64,000 nt of DNA from Podarcis raffonei (taxonomy: Eukaryota > Chordata > Lepidosauria > Squamata > Lacertidae). Both the position numbers and the translations under genes were made by a program. Positions 45,249-56,689 of this stretch are shown here, in pieces. Numbering within the stretch: the first letter of the stretch is position 1; every line of letters begins with the position of its first letter. The stretch covers positions 37,024,501-37,088,500 of the forward strand of contig NC_070603.1 of the NCBI RefSeq assembly GCF_027172205.1, written 5' to 3'. The notes beneath the pieces are model-generated. The model did no database searches, was not told the origin of the DNA, and saw only the letters and a program-made list of their open reading frames with translations.

Positions 45249-46043
45249 TGACTTAATAAATCAAGTCAAAAATTGTAGTGTTGCAGTGTAGTATAGTATG
45301 TGGCACTGAGTGAATATTTCCTTAGTTTAACTCGAACTCTATGTACATGTTTGTGCTAAACATGACTAAGAAAAAGTATTATCTTTTATAAACATCAACA
45401 GTGAAACACATTTTGGTTTTTCTAGGTGCAATAAAGAAAGATGCTTTATTTCCAGGGGGAAAATGCATTTGTCAGATAACTGGCCAAAACATTATCTTCA
45501 TAAATTAAAGACTCCTAACCGGGAAGAATTAACTTGAGACATGAATGCCTGTGTCCACGATGAAAGTAATAACTGAACCTGAAAATTAATTTCACATCTG
45601 TCTAAAGAATTCAGTCACTTTACTCTATTATACAAAGTTCCCTGTGTGTTATTCCAGGAATACTGATACCAACATCTTTGTCATGTCTATCAACATTGAG
45701 TAAGAATTCTACCCTGAAACACATTCAGGATATTACAATTGAAATGGTATGCAAGATTCAGAATAGACAAGATGTGCCACTGTTCTCATTGTTACAGTCC
45801 CCCAAACTACTTGCTTTTCGTTCTGGTGCACATGGTATGCCTTTTGATGACATCAGTGGATTTCCTTTTGAGAATTCTTGCTCTAAAGACAACTGGGTAT
45901 AGTTGCTTAAGGAAGTACATCTAATATTGGGGGCAGGACAGAAAGCACAGCCCTACTCCCCAATATTGCCCCATATGTGAGCAATACATGTATAGGGCCT
46001 CAAGGCTGACAGCAGCATGTCCACAAAAAGATGATTTAGATCA

Positions 46044-46181
46044 GGTGTGGAGAACCTTTCATCCTCCAGATGTTATTTATCTACAACTTCCATTACCCCT
46101 GTCCATTGGACATGCTTACTAGGGCTGAAGGGAGCTGTAGTTCAGCAACCTCTGGAAGGGCCAAACGTTCCCTGTTCATGA
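46044..46181. mobile_element. Palindromic hAT-type MITE, diverged copies
   Basis: AGAACCTTTCATCCTCCAGA on the left is mirrored by TCTGGAAGGGCCAAACGTTC on the right, with CTACAACTTCCATTA / GGAGCTGTAGTTCAGC inside. GATTTAGAT occurs on both sides. A partial second copy (CAATTCCCATCTTGCCC, then GATGGGAGTTGCAGCC) is at about 46470-46560. Confidence 0.65.
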
Positions 46182-48261
46182 TTTAGATAAAACCCTTCCT
46201 TCTAGAGAAGAATCCTCATAGTATAAAGTAATGTCATCATTGCCTGTTGATAAAGGAACTGTTTCCAAAATCAGTTTGCAGCTGCCCTTTAATGAAGAAT
46301 TGTTTATTTTGTTACAATTCCCAGAGGGACAGCAGTGTTAGGCTGGCGCACCAAAACCAATAATGAGTCTTGTGGCAGCACAAGGACTAACAAATTCATT
46401 ATAGGATCAGCTTTCATGGACCAGAATCCACTTAAGCAGATACATGATGTGCAAGAGTGGGGAATCTGCTGCTGATCTGCAATTCCCATCTTGCCCGATC
46501 ACAGGGCATGTTGGTTGGGGCTGATGGGAGTTGCAGCCCACTGGTTCCCCACCCCTGCTGAAGTGCAATCCCCAATTGGCGTGGATGTGTACATACATGG
46601 GGGGGGGGTTGACAGGGGTTAGTTCAAGAGAAATGCAAAAGGACAGTGATAATAAGGTAAAAGCAAAATAAGTATTGTAACAATTAACAAGGCTGCATTG
46701 ACAAAAGCATAAACACCCCATCCTTGGTAGGTGCCACCAGACTCTCTGTTATTTTCATTATCGTGCAATTTAAACACTGTGGTGATGTATGACAGAAACA
46801 GGCTGAGAATCTTAACAAAATTAAGCAACAGTGTTGTGGGTAGCAACTCAATATAATGTACAAAAACAGATTTAGTTCCAAAGCAAGGCATCTGCTTTAA
46901 CATAACATGAAGAAACAAAACAGTAGCAGGTCTACAGGACACAACCTTTGCCTGCATACAATTTTTTACATTTATATGTTACGAAGTAATATACAGTCAA
47001 GACATGTTTGCATTTCCATCACAGTACAATTTTGATTCTTCAAATGTCTTCATAAGTTGCAATTCTCTCTAGACATCTTGGTTTAGAGATCCCTTTGCTT
47101 GCTCCTGTGACCTTTGCTTCTGGCATTTCATCACATTTTGCAAAGATCCAATTCTGTAGATAGTTTAGGCAAAGCCTCATCCTACTCGATGCAAAACAAG
47201 ATACAGACTAAGTGTGTAACTCAAGTGTATATATAAAAAAATCACAAAAATAGCAGTTCCTTGGTTTTGCAGGCGTCTCCATTTTTCCCTGTTTTTGCTC
47301 ACCTTTTATTCACAGATGTCCATATCCACTTAAGTTCCTGCAGTGATGTGGCTATATCGAACAGCATGAGCCATAGGAAACATTTGCCTCCATCTTCATT
47401 CCAGATGGAGCAGTTTTTCTAGCAACTTACCTCTAACTCTGTTGCATCAGTTAACAGTAACTATTCTGAGATAAAAAAAGCACTGCAAGGCACTACTACA
47501 CAAAGTCAAAGTTATGGTTCTATTGCAATATTTACACTGAGATTCATGTTGCAAAAATAGATAATAAAAATTCAGGTAGCCAAACATAAACCCATTTCTC
47601 CTTCTGTCTTGGATGATTCCATGACTGCCAAAGAATTATCCGGAAGAGTATTGGCCTCTGCTGCTAATTCCATTTGATTATTTGCACAATACGGTTTCTT
47701 AAGTTTTTATTAAAAACCACATATGGAACTTCTTACTTCTGCACCTATATCTGACCTGCATAGATAAGCTCATCCTCAAGCTTAGACGAAACCCCAACAA
47801 ACTGATGAATACGTTCTTTGGTCATAATACAGTTTACAACATTATCCTGACCTCCCTATACTAAATGATAGCTTGTGAATTCAATACAAAATAGTGAGGG
47901 GGGGGGAGAGAACATAACCGCCGCCACCCTGGGCAAATCATTTATCATCATTCTGACAAAAAAAGCACAGAAAATTGTAATAGCAATTTCTATTAATTAT
48001 GGAAACGGCAGCCACTTTACAATACTTAATTAGGAGTTTTAACTAGATGTCACAAAATAAGTGGCTAGTTTTTCAAATTTCACAATCCTCTTTGTCAGAC
48101 AGGTTGTTAAACAAAACAAGGTGTCATGGAGAGAAGAGATCTGTTGCTGGTAGAGGGCATGGTAGAAGCCCTATCACCAGTAACGGAGAAGCCCCTTGCA
48201 GATTGATTAGGTTAGTTTATGCCAAGTACAGATGGTTCAGGTTGCACCAGAGAGCATTGGG

Positions 48262-48666
48262 ACAAAGAATCAATGAATGTTAGAATGATGTTGGAATGAA
48301 TTTATGTGATTCTAGCAAAAATGTAACAAAGATTTAAGAAAAATAGACTGTTAATTGGTTAAAGGAGGGAAAGTAAACTTATATTAATATCAAGATAAAT
48401 TTTCAGGATAAAAGTTTGAAGAGAGGGAAAGGATTTGCTGAAATGGATAATTGACTTAGACTACAAAAAAGGGAGGTGTGAGGAGGTCAGGGAAACAAGC
48501 AAATGAAAGACAAGTTATGGGAAGGTTCAATTTGTTTTTTTTAAATTGTTTCTATTTTTCTGTTTTTTATTGTGATGTGTTGTTTTGCTTTTGTTTAATT
48601 TGGTGTTTCTTCTTTTTTCTTTTTGTAACCTTAAAACTTCCATAAATACTATTTTTTTAAAAAAAG
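48262..48666 (+). mobile_element. 5'-truncated L1, 3' UTR
   Basis: Starts at the last codons of L1 ORF2 (QRINEC then stop, compare KINEC at 37178). It continues through GAATGTTAGAATGATGTTGG, AAAGGATTTGCTGAAATGG and GGGAGGTGTGAGGAGGTCAG, matching the 3' UTR of the big L1, and ends in an A-rich tail. It is antisense to the SGNH-like gene. Confidence 0.75.
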
Positions 48667-50030
48667 ACTCAATGGCCATCCCCCCTTTGAAAATATCTGA
48701 GTAGTGATTCAAAACCAAATCAGAGACAGGTTCAAGTGCTGGCTTTGCAATTTCCAAAGTGAGCGTGGTCACTGATTCTTTGTTCAAATCATTTGCACAT
48801 GGCATAAACAGACCTAATCATTTGGCAAACGTTTTCCTGAATCGCTGTGCTAAGGCAATCACATATAGCACATGCGACTTCCACTGCACTCTTACTAGCA
48901 ACACCTTTTCCTCTTCTTTCCCTGTCCTCTTCCTTTTTGCGTGTGCATTCCATATTCATCCCGATAAAGAGTGAAACAAGAAGGTTAGTTCACTACTCTG
49001 AGGTCCTAATAACAGTATTATGATGCTGGGGCTGTCTGGATTTTCTCTCATGGTCCAATAGGGTTGACTGTAATTATAATTAATTATGGATACTGAAGAG
49101 GTAATATGGAGTTTTCCTGTACTTGTATTAAGCAAGTCTTTTCCACCAGATGTAATTCCATGTCCTTAAGGTAGTCAAAGTGGGAAAACGTATATCAGAA
49201 TTACAAATAGTAAGATTGGGGGGGGGGAGATATAAACTGGTACAAATGGCAATAGACAATGAATACTTCCTAAGTGCCACCACACTAGGGAATGATGGTT
49301 GGGAATCACAGCCAATTATTGCTCCAAATGACCTCTTCTAGACAATGGAACTAGTCTGCGGCAGAAACTCAGCCCTCAAATGACTCACAACCCTCAAATG
49401 GCTTACTCTGGAATAGCGCATAGCATTCAATGACCAAGTGGAGTAAGCAATTTGTTGACTGCAAGAGAGAATCAATGCAAATGCAAATATCCAATGCTGA
49501 AAAACATGTATATGTATACTTTGTGTGGTCTCATTTCCCCTGTCTACCCAATACACTTGCACATACAATTTGTTAACATCTGAAAAACTGTTTCACCTGT
49601 TTTTGCTTATAATGACTAGTTACATACATGTGCCTCTCTGAATAATGCCTTGAAGACAGAGTAGTAAGCAGATACCTGGTCCACAACATTTTTCATTATA
49701 CCATCTTACAAGTTTCCCTTAAAGAAATCAAAATGTACAGTTTCATTAACAATGAGTGTATACATTGAAAATCTTCATGTTAAAAGGGAACAGTTTCTTT
49801 CATCTGTTATTAGACAGTCCTATCGTTGCAGAGATTAGTCAGAGGAACATATCTATCAACCTGTGTCATCTATATATGTAAAATGCAGTTCAAAGCTACC
49901 TAGGAACAGGAAGCCCATATCCACTCGTATTCATCCAAGTGTGCAATTTGTAAGACACTATATGATGGTCAAGCAGCAACAAACCCATTCTTTCTGACAA
50001 AACCAACACATATTACTAGCATCTTCCCAA

Positions 50031-50623
50031 CTATCCCAAAACCTGATAGAACCGCAGGACTTTCTTCAGGTCTGCCAAGAATAAATCAGCTCCTGCATCA
50101 GATAGGTCATTGACATCAGGCAAGAACAGGTTTGCTTTATCAGACGTAATCAAGTTATGCGACAGAAAGTGTACACCAATTTCATTACAAAAGCCTACCA
50201 TTTTCTTGTTAACATGCTTTTGAGCTTTCGCCATCTGTTCAGGATTTTGGTCCATCTTGCAAGCACGTCTTGGCAACAGTGAAGACCAAACTATGGTAGC
50301 ATTTGGGAATGCTCTTTTAAGAATGCCCAAGTCATTTTTCATGGATATAATGAGAGACAAGTTATCATTGGGAAGATCATCTTCTCCAATATGAATTATT
50401 ATAAGGGATGGAGAAGAACGGAGATGATAAATTTCATGCAGAAGAGGCATGAGCTGTTCCCATTTCATTGCCTGTATCCCATGCCAATACACATATGCCC
50501 TTGAAACAGAGATGCCCAACTGCAATCCATGTGGTAGACTTTTAGCTCTCTTCTTTGATGCCAAGATCACAGAATTGCCACATATCCAGATTTCCTTTGG
50601 GGGAGGTTGCTGTCTTCCAGCAC
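50031..50623 (-). CDS. SGNH-like gene, exon 2 (SGNH-like domain)
   Basis: 196 codons plus stop after a GGCATTTTACTTTTAG acceptor. The alpha/beta pattern of the domain is visible as hydrophobic strands IWICGNSVI, SLIIIHIG and ATIVWSSLL spaced by helices. The frame is free of stops and is not flanked by transposon termini. Nothing else in the window is related to it. Confidence 0.82.
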
Positions 50624-53600
50624 CTAAAAGTAAAATGCCACATTAGTTCAACTACTTCAGATTGACCCCTGCACTAGCTTACTGTTCCTCCATCCTGAAA
50701 GCGCTAGTACTAAAAGGTTAAAGACTGAAATTTAAAATCTATAAACATGTTAATATGCTAGAAAATTTGATCAGCATTCTCTCCAGACCAAAATCAAGAG
50801 ACCAAGCTAGCTGCACTTTTGAGAAGACAGAAGTCCACTAATATGCAGCAGAATTAAAACATTCACAGAAGCCTGTTAAGACAGCTGACTGAGGAAAACC
50901 CACTAAGAGGATCAAGGATGGGGTAGGGTGAACAGTGCAGCTGAGCTCAGCACACAAGGAAGCACACAAAAAAGGATATCCCCCTCCTTCAGCTGTAAGC
51001 ACTGGTTTTCAGGAACAGGTGACAGGACTATCACTGCCACGGGTCATGAAAAGAGCTGGCTGCAGAACCAGTCTCAGCAACACTAATCCTTCCACTATGA
51101 GCAGCAGCCCAGATGATACGCAGGCAGGGAAGACAACAGGAGCTGAGTGATCCTGACATCTGCCCTCACCCACTTATCAACCTGAGGCTATAGTGTACCT
51201 AGCTGTAGCAAATGCAGCTCAATCTGACCTGAATTGAAGAAGGTGCAATAAAGTGTTTTTTTCTGACCAAGAAAGTCCATTAAGCTGCTTTCACAGGAAT
51301 AAGCATTCTGGGGCAATTTCCCCCACGAGGAAAGGCCACAGCAGAAACCAGCAAGTAGAGGCAATTTGGCATGCCTCATTTTCTTGCCACCCCAGAATTT
51401 TAGCATGGCCAAAACATGGTAATCTTATGCTGCGATCCTTAGCATACATGGTAAGGAGTAATGGCCACTGGGCATATGGAACTGACTTTGGAGTTAACAT
51501 GCTTAATTTTGTGTTGTTAAACTACATTTTACATATATAAATGGCAGAGAAAGGAGAAAGAGAGTGCATCTGTACAGTATTCTGTTTGCCCAGTTCAGTG
51601 AACTCTGTGCAGTTTTAACAGATCTCGCCACTGCTGTTTTCACAAACATATCTGTATGAACCAAAATTCAGGCAAACAGAAAAGACGCACCTCTCTCTTT
51701 ATTTTTTTTAAGAGTCAAACCCTGCACTCAAACCTGCCTCTCCTCCATCAGCAAACAAATACTTCAGGTATTGACAACTGCAGGTGATATGCTGCATTTT
51801 TTCGTACGATTAGTACAAAGAGTTTTATTAGGTAAGGGGAACCAGCAAGATTAGCCTACTTACCTCTGTGATGAAACTAGTGTCATTTAGAATGAAGGAG
51901 GAGGATATAATCAACCACAGCAGTAAGAGTAGGAAGACAGCAAAATTCAGTGAGTGGTGAAAATAGGCAAGAGCATGGAGATGGCCATTTGAATGGCAGG
52001 TGGTGCTAAGAACCTGGCTTGAGAGTTTTTTTAAAGTATCAAAACTGGAGTGACATAATGCAGTAGATTCTTTTTGGCTCCGTTAGCTTCAAAATCCGCA
52101 CACAGAGAAACATAAGGGGCACAAGTTGCAATCATTACACTTTGACATCTGTGGAATGTGAATTATACCTACCACCTGTAACTCAGTTCCATAGAAGTTT
52201 TGAACAAAAGCACCAGAGAGGAAAAAGAACACTTCCAAAAAGAGCATCTGACTGTAATTAGCTGGTTTCTTTTTATTAGATGGATCAATACTTAAGATAA
52301 ATATAAACAATATATGGCAACAAACAAGGTTTTAAAAACCCACAAAACAAAACAAAACTACATCTTAACACAGTCACACATAACTTGAAAAACTAGGGTA
52401 GAAAAAATTATCTGAACCTTGTTTTGTGTCAAGAACACAGAATCATACCACTGGAAGAGAAGATGAACAAGTATAATACTCTACTATGAAGCTGGTCACC
52501 CCCCCAAGCTTCCCACAGCCCGTGCAATCCAGAGCAGAGTGCCCTACCAGTAACTAAGTGGAACTCAGAAATGCGCATGATGTACAAATAGATCCAGGTG
52601 TTTAAGCAAAGGAGATGAGACATATATTGGTCGTAAAAGTAAAGTGGATTTGATAACTAAAAGTCACTGCTTCCAGTCTAATGTTGCCACAGTCACACCT
52701 TCACCAATTACGGCATTAATAAGGGAGACCAAATCTAGCTCTCTGCTCCCAGTGCTATCATTGATTATTTGACCTGGGGTAGCTGAGGGAAGGAATTATG
52801 TGCATAGCACCTATGCACGCACACAGAACATTTCTGGAAACATATGTCTGCAGCAGGCTGTCTAGTTTTTTGCTGGATAAGCTATAGCAAAGCACATGAA
52901 CCACGTATGGAGATCCAAAATAAAAATATATACTTCAGAAATTTCTTAAAGCCAATGAGATTCTTTGGTGCTACAGAAATTCTGGGCACCCAAATGCAGC
53001 ATTCAAAATTTCTGTAGTTGAAAAACTTTTGATTTCCAGCTGAATTTATTAATGGTCAACTAGGAAAGGTGGCTGAGTGATGAGCCTCTCTTATGCTGGT
53101 CACAGTGACTGTTCCCATCTTTAAGGCATGCCCACAGTGTTATTGAGCACTGCTCAGCAGTACAAAACTTTAGGCTGCCGTTTTTGCAAGACTTATCCAG
53201 CAACATGGTGGGCATGTCTGCAGGGTGCTCCCTGTCCCTAGCAGAGATGGTTTCAGGATGAAAGGACTACTATCTTCTTGCTGTCGATATGCCCCCAGGC
53301 AGGTAGGCAATCTCCCCACTTTCTTTGGTCCAGCAACTTGATATCCAAGGGCACCTGCCTCTGCTACATGCTTACCCTCAGTCCTGAAGAAGTCTCTGGT
53401 GATGCATACCTGGATTTTGATGCTGTATGAATCCTGCTCCTGGTGCACTGCTGGATCCTTCCCAAAGATCAGTGCGACCTTGAGAGCATACTGTCCCAGT
53501 TGTTCCCAGGCAATATTTTATGTGAGCTACAATGTATTTTTCACTTGATAGTATTTGGACCACCACTCCTGGAAACATGTATGCATTCACTCAAGTATTT

Positions 53601-55268
53601 CCACAAGTGTACTTGATCAAGGAACAATGGCTGGTATGGATTTGAGCCAGCAACCTCCTGAGTTTGTTCACGCTTGCTTGGAGACAGCACTATTGCATTC
53701 TCTTGTTTGTTGCTACCACTTGATTCTATGCTTTTCTTCCATTGGAGTTTGCTAGAGGGGTAAAATGTTTTGCCTTCGAGCCAGTAATCACCTAAGTATG
53801 TTTGCTACCACTTTAGCAGACAGCACCAGAAGGGCCCCTTGAATGTGACTGCTGCCCAGTTGTCAGCACTTTGTACATGTTAGGGGCACAATGGCATGGC
53901 CAAAATGCCCCCAGCTTGGCTTACTGGCTCCCTTCATGTCTGCATTATACACAGCATGTTCTGCATAGCACCAGATTGATGGACAGTGGCACTGTTTCCC
54001 TTTTTGTGTATTTTCCAAGTAGTGTGTTTCCCCACTCCCAGTCTGAGTATGCACTGGATATGGCAGCCTTTTTTCTGGCAAAGCAGCAACATATTGTTGG
54101 TCTCAGTGTAAGGCAAACATATGATTGCTTTTTTAATACAGTATCTTTGGATCAGCTATAGGCAGAATCAAATGCTAGACAAAGAGAGGCCAGAAGCACA
54201 AGACAGTAAAGATCGTCTTCTTCTACAGTACTTACATCTATTGTTCAGAAGTATAAGGACCTGCTGATCATGCATTGTCTGACTTGCTGTATGACACAAT
54301 AACGTTAAAGCTTATCACATATAGTATGGTACCTACACTGATTCAGCAATTGCTTTTTCTAAATATTTCAGGATTTTATATACCATTGCATTTGTGCCCA
54401 TATTCTTTTTCAACTCTTTATTTACTACTTTCTGGTTTCATAATGGGTATTCCATTGCCTTAATTGTTCCACTTGCCCACTTTAACGCAGTCACTAAAAA
54501 TCTGCATTATTAATTCAGAAGTTTATGGTGTGGGGTGCACAATCAATTTATACCACAACATGTGTTTTCTGCATTTTCTAATATTCCACAATTAATTCTA
54601 CCTTTCTGGCCTTGTCAAAGGCCATGGGACACAGAGACAAAACATTCCATTTCCTGCTAAATAAAGAAAAATCTACCCTTGCTCTCAGTGAGTTGCAGCT
54701 AGATATATAGTTGGCACAATTACCACAGTCATGCCACACTAGGCAGCTGTGGTTTGGAAGCTTTTCCATCCTCACTCACTTGCGGCCATTTTTTCCAAAC
54801 AAGTGTGGGACAAGATACAGTGGCATGGAAATGGCAATCCCTGCAGGTTTGTGTTTTGGAGCATCTGGCTTGAGGTTGCAGCCCCACCATATTGGAGGGC
54901 GCCTTGTTTGACTTACCCGTCACCTGTTGCACGGCAGTTATCACAGACGTACGCATCTCATTGACAGCCTTCTTCTTCTTCCCCCCTCCTGCCAAGCGGG
55001 GAATAGGATTCAGGCCTCCCGGAGGGTCTACTGCCGGAGGGGCCACTCCGTTGCTGCCTCCCGGATTCAATTCCGAGGTGCCTCCCGCTGCTGCCATGGC
55101 TTCTGGGCCAAGCAAGCCACGCCGGCCAGCAATTAAAACCGCCTCCAAGGCTTTCATGAGGGACGGGTTCGGGGGACTGTCCTTAGGGTTGGGTCCCCTG
55201 GGAAGCTTGTTTTCTGGCGTCCCGGGGACGACGAGGCTGTCATCACTGGGCCTCTTGACTGGCTCCAT
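50031..55268 (-). CDS. Unnamed two-exon gene with an SGNH-hydrolase-like domain
   Basis: The predicted CDS joins 54917-55268 and 50031-50623 (314 residues; donor GTAAGTC, acceptor CTTTTAG, phases agree). Residues 1-118 are a Pro/Gly-rich disordered segment ending in KKKK and a short helix-like stretch (AVNEMRTSVITAVQQV). Residues of about 119-314 form a domain beginning PPPKEIWICGNSVILAS. They continue with GIQAMKWEQLMPLLHEIY, SLIIIHIGEDDLPND, IVWSSLLPRRACK and LFLPDVNDLSDAGADLFL. The order of these blocks matches a family of SGNH-like predicted proteins that I remember as multi-copy in fish, frogs and reptiles, some tied to tyrosine-recombinase retroelements. The family's catalytic triad is not evident here, so a non-enzymatic role is plausible. 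The open frame, intron and CpG-island promoter argue for a working host gene. The assignment rests on memory of the family, and no specific function can be given. Confidence 0.75.
50624..54916 (-). other. Intron of the SGNH-like gene
   Basis: About 4.3 kb, A/T-rich. I see no SINE, LINE or MITE of the families found elsewhere. An open frame of 92 codons at 53170-53448 (minus) has no recognisable domain; an additional exon cannot be ruled out but is not required by the phases. Confidence 0.5.
54917..55268 (-). CDS. SGNH-like gene, exon 1
   Basis: Starts MEPVKRPSDDSLVVPGTPEN in a CpG island and encodes 117 codons plus one base. The middle is rich in Gly, Pro and Ala (GGLNPIPRLAGGGKKKK). The frame stays open for about 60 more codons past the donor GTAAGTC, but those codons look like intron. 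Using the donor gives a phase that fits the acceptor at 50623. Confidence 0.72.
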
Positions 55269-55299
55269 GGCAGAAACAAAGGGGAGATGGCAGGGAAGC

Positions 55300-56100
55300 T
55301 ATGGGGTGCTCCAAAGGACCAAATTTTATTGCAGGTATAAGGGAAACCACAGGCCCCAAAATAACCTATAAATATAGGGCGCTGCCTGTCTCTTGGGGCA
55401 GGTGCTTTGCAGGCTCAGCACTGTCAGGTCCAGCACTGAGGTGGAGGCGGCGGGAGCCGCACCTAGCAGCACAAGTAAGCGACCTTTTAAGGCGGGAGTC
55501 GAAATGTAGGGCCCTTCGAGGTGGAAGGCAGAGGAGGCGGTTACTCTGCAGCCGGAAAAAGCGCGAGAGCGGAGGGGTCCAGCCCAGGCGCCCTTCTCTA
55601 CCCCCTCGCCACCCCCCGGGTCTCAGCTCCCGAGAGAGGCGCGGGGGTTTCTGAGGCGACCCCCTCCCGCGAACTCCGCTAGGCCCCGGGCGCTTCCTCG
55701 CCGGAGAGGAGCGAAGCGGCAACGGGCCGTTGCCCTGGAAACGCTCGTCGTCGTCCCCCCCTCTCTCCGTCACCGCGAGCGCGGGACAACCGACGACAGC
55801 GGCGTGTAACCACGAGCAGGGAGCAGCCTCCCATTTAACATCGAGCGGGAAAAGGACCCACGCAGCAGCCGTAGCCAATGACCCTTCTTCCGGGCCGAGG
55901 AGGGAAGCGCGCGTGCGTACTTGGCGCGGCGCGGCTCGCTACTGTATCCTAGACTCGCAATGTGTAGAGAGTCGCCTGGAGGCCTCAGTTCGTGGTTCAG
56001 TTTAGCCCTCGCTCCGCTCTCCGCCTGGCGGAGGTGAGAGCTGCGCAGGACGGCAGATCACGCATGCGCAGTGTGGAGGGAGGAACAAAGATGGCCAAGA
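55300..56100 (-). promoter_or_regulatory. CpG-island promoter of the SGNH-like gene
   Basis: A dense CpG stretch precedes the exon 1 ATG at 55268. It contains a CCAAT box (55875-55879), an ETS-type site (CTTCCGGG, 55887-55894), an NRF1-type palindrome (ACGCATGCGCAGT, about 56060-56072) and a YY1-type AAGATGGCC (about 56089-56097). This mix is typical of broadly expressed genes. The transcription start is not fixed, and bidirectional activity is possible. Confidence 0.75.
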
Positions 56101-56323
56101 TATACCTAAAATCTGCATGTGCTTTTATATGCAACAAATATATGCCTGTGCTGACTTATATGTGTAGGTGCACATTTAAAAATAGTTACTGCGCCGTAAA
56201 CACAGTGGGCTGCCCACGTGTGCTTAACCCTAACCCTACTTCCCTGAATTCAATAGAACTTACATCTGAGTACACTAGTAGACATGGTTAGGATTGTGCT
56301 GCTTAGCAGCATGAGAAGATTTA

Positions 56324-56676
56324 AAGGTAAAGGGACCCCTGACCATTAGGTCCAGTCATGACCGACTCTGGGGTTGCAGCGCTCATCTCGCTTTATTGGC
56401 CGAGGGAGCCGGCGTACAGCTTCCGGGTCATGTGGCCAGCATGACTAAGCAGCTTCTGGCGAACCAGAGCAGCACATGGAAACGCTGTTTACCTTCCCGC
56501 CGGAGCGGTACCTATTTGTCTACTTGCACTTTGACGTGCTTTCGAACTGCTAGGTTGGCAGGAGCAGGGACCGAGCAACGGGAGCTCACCCCGTTGCGGG
56601 GATTCGAACCACCGACCTTCTGATCGGCAAGTCCTAGGCTCTGTGGTTTAACCCACAGCGCCACCCGCGTCCTTTT
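56324..56676 (-). mobile_element. Sauria-type SINE, copy 3
   Basis: Flanked by an exact 13-base duplication ATGAGAAGATTTA (56311-56323 and 56677-56689). The tRNA head and B box (GGTTCGAATCC on the minus strand) are well preserved, and the copy is close to copy 4. Confidence 0.93.
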
Positions 56677-56689
56677 ATGAGAAGATTTA

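Larger units (their letters stand above)
45259..50030 (-). other. Downstream flank / possible long 3' UTR of the SGNH-like gene
   Basis: This region lies downstream of the stop at 50031 for the minus-strand SGNH-like gene. Several AATAAA signals on that strand are candidates for its 3' end (complements of about 47305-47310 and 46303-46308). MITE remnants (46044-46181, 46470-46560) and an L1 tail (48262-48666) are present. Otherwise it is A/T-rich with no recognised gene. Confidence 0.35.

Noticed and set aside
53170-53590. Two overlapping open frames on the minus strand in the SGNH-like gene intron
   Set aside because: No recognisable domain and no convincing splice borders; not needed to join the two exons.
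54729-54916. Continuation of exon 1 of the SGNH-like gene past 54917
   Set aside because: The extra codons look unlike the preceding protein and lie after a strong GTAAGTC donor whose phase fits exon 2; treated as intron.
55366-55878. Open frame of 170 codons (minus strand) in the CpG island
   Set aside because: Arg/Pro/Gly/Ala-rich composition typical of GC-rich non-coding frames; it lies upstream of the better supported start at 55268 and has no recognisable domain.
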